From the NCBI GenBank assembly GCA_035541995.1, contig DATKMG010000349.1, positions 1 through 7,667 on the forward strand: a stretch of DNA of 7,667 nucleotides. Reading direction: 5' to 3'. The stretch comes from DATKMG01 sp035541995. Its GTDB lineage: Bacteria > Acidobacteriota > Terriglobia > Versatilivoradales > Versatilivoraceae. Both the position numbers and the translations under genes were made by a program. The stretch's first letter is position 1. Each line of letters begins with the position of its first letter. Shown one piece after another: positions 5,922 to 7,667 of the stretch. The notes beneath the pieces were generated by a model. The model had not been told where the DNA came from. It made no database searches and was given only the letters and a program-made list of their open reading frames with translations.

Positions 5922-6056
5922 TCAATATCTCTGAGCAAAGGCACGGAATCCTCGTATGGCTTTCTCACTCACCCTATCTCCGCCCACACTTTGCCACGGG
6001 AGAGGGCGCGTGGAGCAAGTAGCAGAAATGAATCGCATGGAAAAACATGGCGTCAC
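5922..6056 (-). CDS. Possible 44-residue upstream ORF, unrecognised
   Basis: GTG at 6054-6056 follows AAGGAG (6063-6068) at an ideal 6 nt. The ORF ends with TGA at 5922-5924, whose last base is the first base of an ATG (5920-5922) in frame with the NfnAB fusion, a TGATG junction typical of translational coupling. The predicted peptide is Arg- and Ser-rich with no motif that I recognise, and the 283-bp interval between the antiporter and the fusion gene otherwise shows nothing. It may be a small leader ORF or a chance reading frame. Confidence 0.2.
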   Translation of the reverse strand: MTPCFSMRFISATCSTRPLPWQSVGGDRVSEKAIRGFRAFAQRY

Positions 6057-6208
6057 TTGAGTCTCCTTATGCAAGACCCACCCAAGAGAATCGCGAACGT
6101 CCCAGCCATTCGAAGCAGCCAATCAAGAATCTTACAGCAGTAACCACGCCGCCCAAAACGTCTTTTCGACATCCTACTCTCTAAGATTACTGATTGGGGG
6201 TGGCCAGG

Positions 6209-7315
6209 TCAAGAGCTAGGAAGGAGATAGAAGGCGATTCCCAGGATTAAATAGACTGCCAGAAGAAGGACTCCTTCCATCCAATGAGACTCACCGTCCT
6301 GAGCGACCAGATTAATCACCACTGCAGAAAGAGTCACGGAAAGCACTTCGAATAAAGTGAAACGCAAATCCATGGGAGATCCAAAGAGGTAGCTCAGAAA
6401 GACCAGCAGTGGTGCCACAAACAAAGCAACCTGGATGCTGGACCCAATGGCGATATTCATGCAGAGATCCATTTTGTTTTTTAGCGCCATTAACACGGCC
6501 GTACTGTGTTCCGCCGCATTGCCGATGACAGCCACAATGACGACACCCACGAAGACTCTCGTTAACCCTAGAGCTTTAGCTGTAGCCTCCACCGCTCCAA
6601 CCAGGAACTCGCTCATCAGGGCCACGCCCGCAGCCGCCCCTAACAAGATCCCAACCGCCTTTCCGATGCTCCAGTTCTTCTGGTTGTGCTGGGAATCGGG
6701 ATTTTCCGGTTTGTCTAATAGGGTGTCTCGATGGGTCACGAGAGAGAACACCAAGCTCAGTGCATAGACAAGGAACAGTACAACAGAGATCTCGAGGCTC
6801 AACTCGTGTTCCCAGCGAACCTCCTGTGCTTGAGAAATATTCCCTTGTGAAAATGCTTCTCTTGCCACGTGGTGGTAAAAGGCGGGAACCAGCAGACCGA
6901 TGACACTGAGGGCCAACAAAGTTGAGCCAAGACCCGCTGCCGTCCGGTTGAAAGTCTGCCTCTTGTACTTGACGCCGCCGGCCAGCACGCTCAATCCCAG
7001 TACTAGCAGGATATTTCCAATAATAGACCCCGTGATCGAAGCTTTGACGACGTCACCCAGACCTCGTTGGAGTGCCAGGATGGCGATGATCAGCTCTGCG
7101 GCATTTCCAAACGTGGCGTTCAGCAATCCTCCAACACCGGGTCCGCAACGATCGGCCAGTTGCTCAGTAGCCCTTCCCATGAGTCCTGCTAGGGGTAAGA
7201 CGGCCAGGCAGGAAGTGGCGAAGATGACTACAGGTGAAGCGTGAGCCAGTTCGAGCGCCACGACGATGGGAAAAAAACCCAGCAGCCAGTAGAGCCAGTT
7301 TGTCCCAGATAACAT
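6209..7315 (-). CDS. Ca2+/H+ antiporter, CaCA superfamily, Cax type
   Basis: An inner-membrane exchanger of about 368 residues that exports Ca2+ (or a similar cation) against protons. About 11 hydrophobic segments are visible. The two diagnostic alpha-repeats are present: GGLLNATFGNAAELIIAI (about 62-79) and VIGNAAEHSTAVLMALKNK (about 263-281). Each has the Asn-Ala-(Ala)-Glu core whose Glu residues bind the cation. Between the two halves is a hydrophilic loop with DKPENPDSQHNQKNWS (about 201-216), as usual for Cax. Three starts compete: ATG 7313-7315, giving the family-like MLSGTNWLYWLL opening with GGAG very close and GGGGTG 9 nt away; GTG 7325-7327, a 4-nt GTGA overlap with the upstream stop; and ATG 7352-7354. 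The first is chosen on protein similarity. It is tightly packed behind the molybdoenzyme gene, so co-transcription is likely. Confidence 0.9.
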   Translation of the reverse strand: MLSGTNWLYWLLGFFPIVVALELAHASPVVIFATSCLAVLPLAGLMGRATEQLADRCGPGVGGLLNATFGNAAELIIAILALQRGLGDVVKASITGSIIGNILLVLGLSVLAGGVKYKRQTFNRTAAGLGSTLLALSVIGLLVPAFYHHVAREAFSQGNISQAQEVRWEHELSLEISVVLFLVYALSLVFSLVTHRDTLLDKPENPDSQHNQKNWSIGKAVGILLGAAAGVALMSEFLVGAVEATAKALGLTRVFVGVVIVAVIGNAAEHSTAVLMALKNKMDLCMNIAIGSSIQVALFVAPLLVFLSYLFGSPMDLRFTLFEVLSVTLSAVVINLVAQDGESHWMEGVLLLAVYLILGIAFYLLPSS

Positions 7316-7323
7316 ACTCCGTT

Positions 7324-7667
7324 TCACCCCGATGAGAAGCGTTGCTCTTTCCATGGATCCCCATAGATGTGGTAACCATGCTGTTCCCAGAACCCGGGCC
7401 GATCATGTTTCATGAACTCGAGACCACGCACCCATTTGACACTCTTCCAAGCATAAAGATGAGGCACGATCAGCCGAAGTGGCCATCCATGTTCGGGAGT
7501 CAGATTCTCTCCATTGTGCTTGTATGCAAACAATACCTCGGATCTCATCAGGTCCTTAAGCGGCACGTTTGCTGAATATCCATTCTCTCCGTGCACCAAG
7601 ACGTACTGAGCCGCGGCCAGGGGCGAGGTGTTCCTAATGATTTCGGTAAAGGCGACACCTTCCCACA
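7324..7667 (-). CDS. SUOX-fold molybdopterin-dependent oxidoreductase, C-terminal part, cut by window edge
   Basis: The visible 113 residues end a sulfite-oxidase-fold (oxidoreductase molybdopterin-binding domain) protein of the bacterial YuiH-like or MsrP/YedY-like kind. Landmarks, in order, are WEGVAFTEII at the window edge, AAQYVLVHGENGYSANVPL, PEHGWPLRLIVPHLYAWKSV, KWVRGLEFM and DRPGFWEQHGYHIYGDPWKE. The closing block of PHLY-W-K-KWV, then RPGFWE-GYH--GDPW, is highly characteristic. The cysteine that ligates molybdenum and the N-terminus lie beyond the right edge, so export and enzyme type cannot be judged. The sulfite or sulfoxide substrate is known for only some members. The stop codon lies within a few bases of the antiporter start. 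Confidence 0.87.
   Translation of the reverse strand, partial: WEGVAFTEIIRNTSPLAAAQYVLVHGENGYSANVPLKDLMRSEVLFAYKHNGENLTPEHGWPLRLIVPHLYAWKSVKWVRGLEFMKHDRPGFWEQHGYHIYGDPWKEQRFSSG

Noticed and set aside
5960..6012. CCCTATCTCC ... GGGAGAGGG as an inverted repeat upstream of the NfnAB fusion
   Set aside because: The arms do not pair cleanly (an extra A interrupts one) and there is no T-tract, so I do not call a terminator or repeat.

Overview
The window is a stretch of bacterial chromosome of moderate G+C. Every gene that looks intact lies on the minus strand. No gene fixes the phylum. The mix (cysteine peptidase without a propeptide, fused NfnAB-type flavoprotein, Cax antiporter, SUOX-fold molybdoenzyme) suggests a free-living environmental bacterium, perhaps an uncultured soil or sediment lineage such as Acidobacteriota or a relative; that is a guess. 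No rRNA, tRNA, CRISPR array or transposase gene is visible.

Layout, left to right. Positions 1-255 hold the N-terminal part of a cation diffusion facilitator (CDF) metal exporter that leaves through the left edge and appears to start at TTG. Positions 256-889 have no convincing gene but carry inverted repeats. A papain-fold (C1) cysteine peptidase follows at 890-1657, with a strong Shine-Dalgarno and a 17-bp palindrome in its leader. After about 530 bp of mostly unexplained sequence comes a small Rossmann-fold reductase of the F420-dependent NADP reductase-like family (2227-2865).

The most interesting segment is 2866-3489. Read on the plus strand it holds a broken GYD-domain gene, divergent from the reductase. 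Its N-terminus is frameshifted, and its coding sequence is split by a 151-bp element (3124-3274) bounded by perfect 18-bp inverted repeats and containing three compact hairpins. This looks like a small non-autonomous palindromic mobile element caught inside a gene. A plausible promoter overlapping a TGTTA-N6-TAACA palindrome lies upstream of the relic.

The rest is a fused two-subunit flavoprotein (3490-5895) that joins an NfnA/SudB-like ferredoxin-NAD(P) reductase module to an NfnB/GltD-like module in one chain, possibly with a tiny upstream ORF. It is followed by a Ca2+/H+ antiporter (6209-7315) and the C-terminal part of a SUOX-fold molybdopterin oxidoreductase (7324 to the right edge). The last two are tightly packed and probably co-transcribed. 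The genes do not form one obvious pathway; themes are metal-ion export (CDF, Cax) and redox cofactor chemistry (NfnAB, Rossmann reductase, molybdoenzyme).
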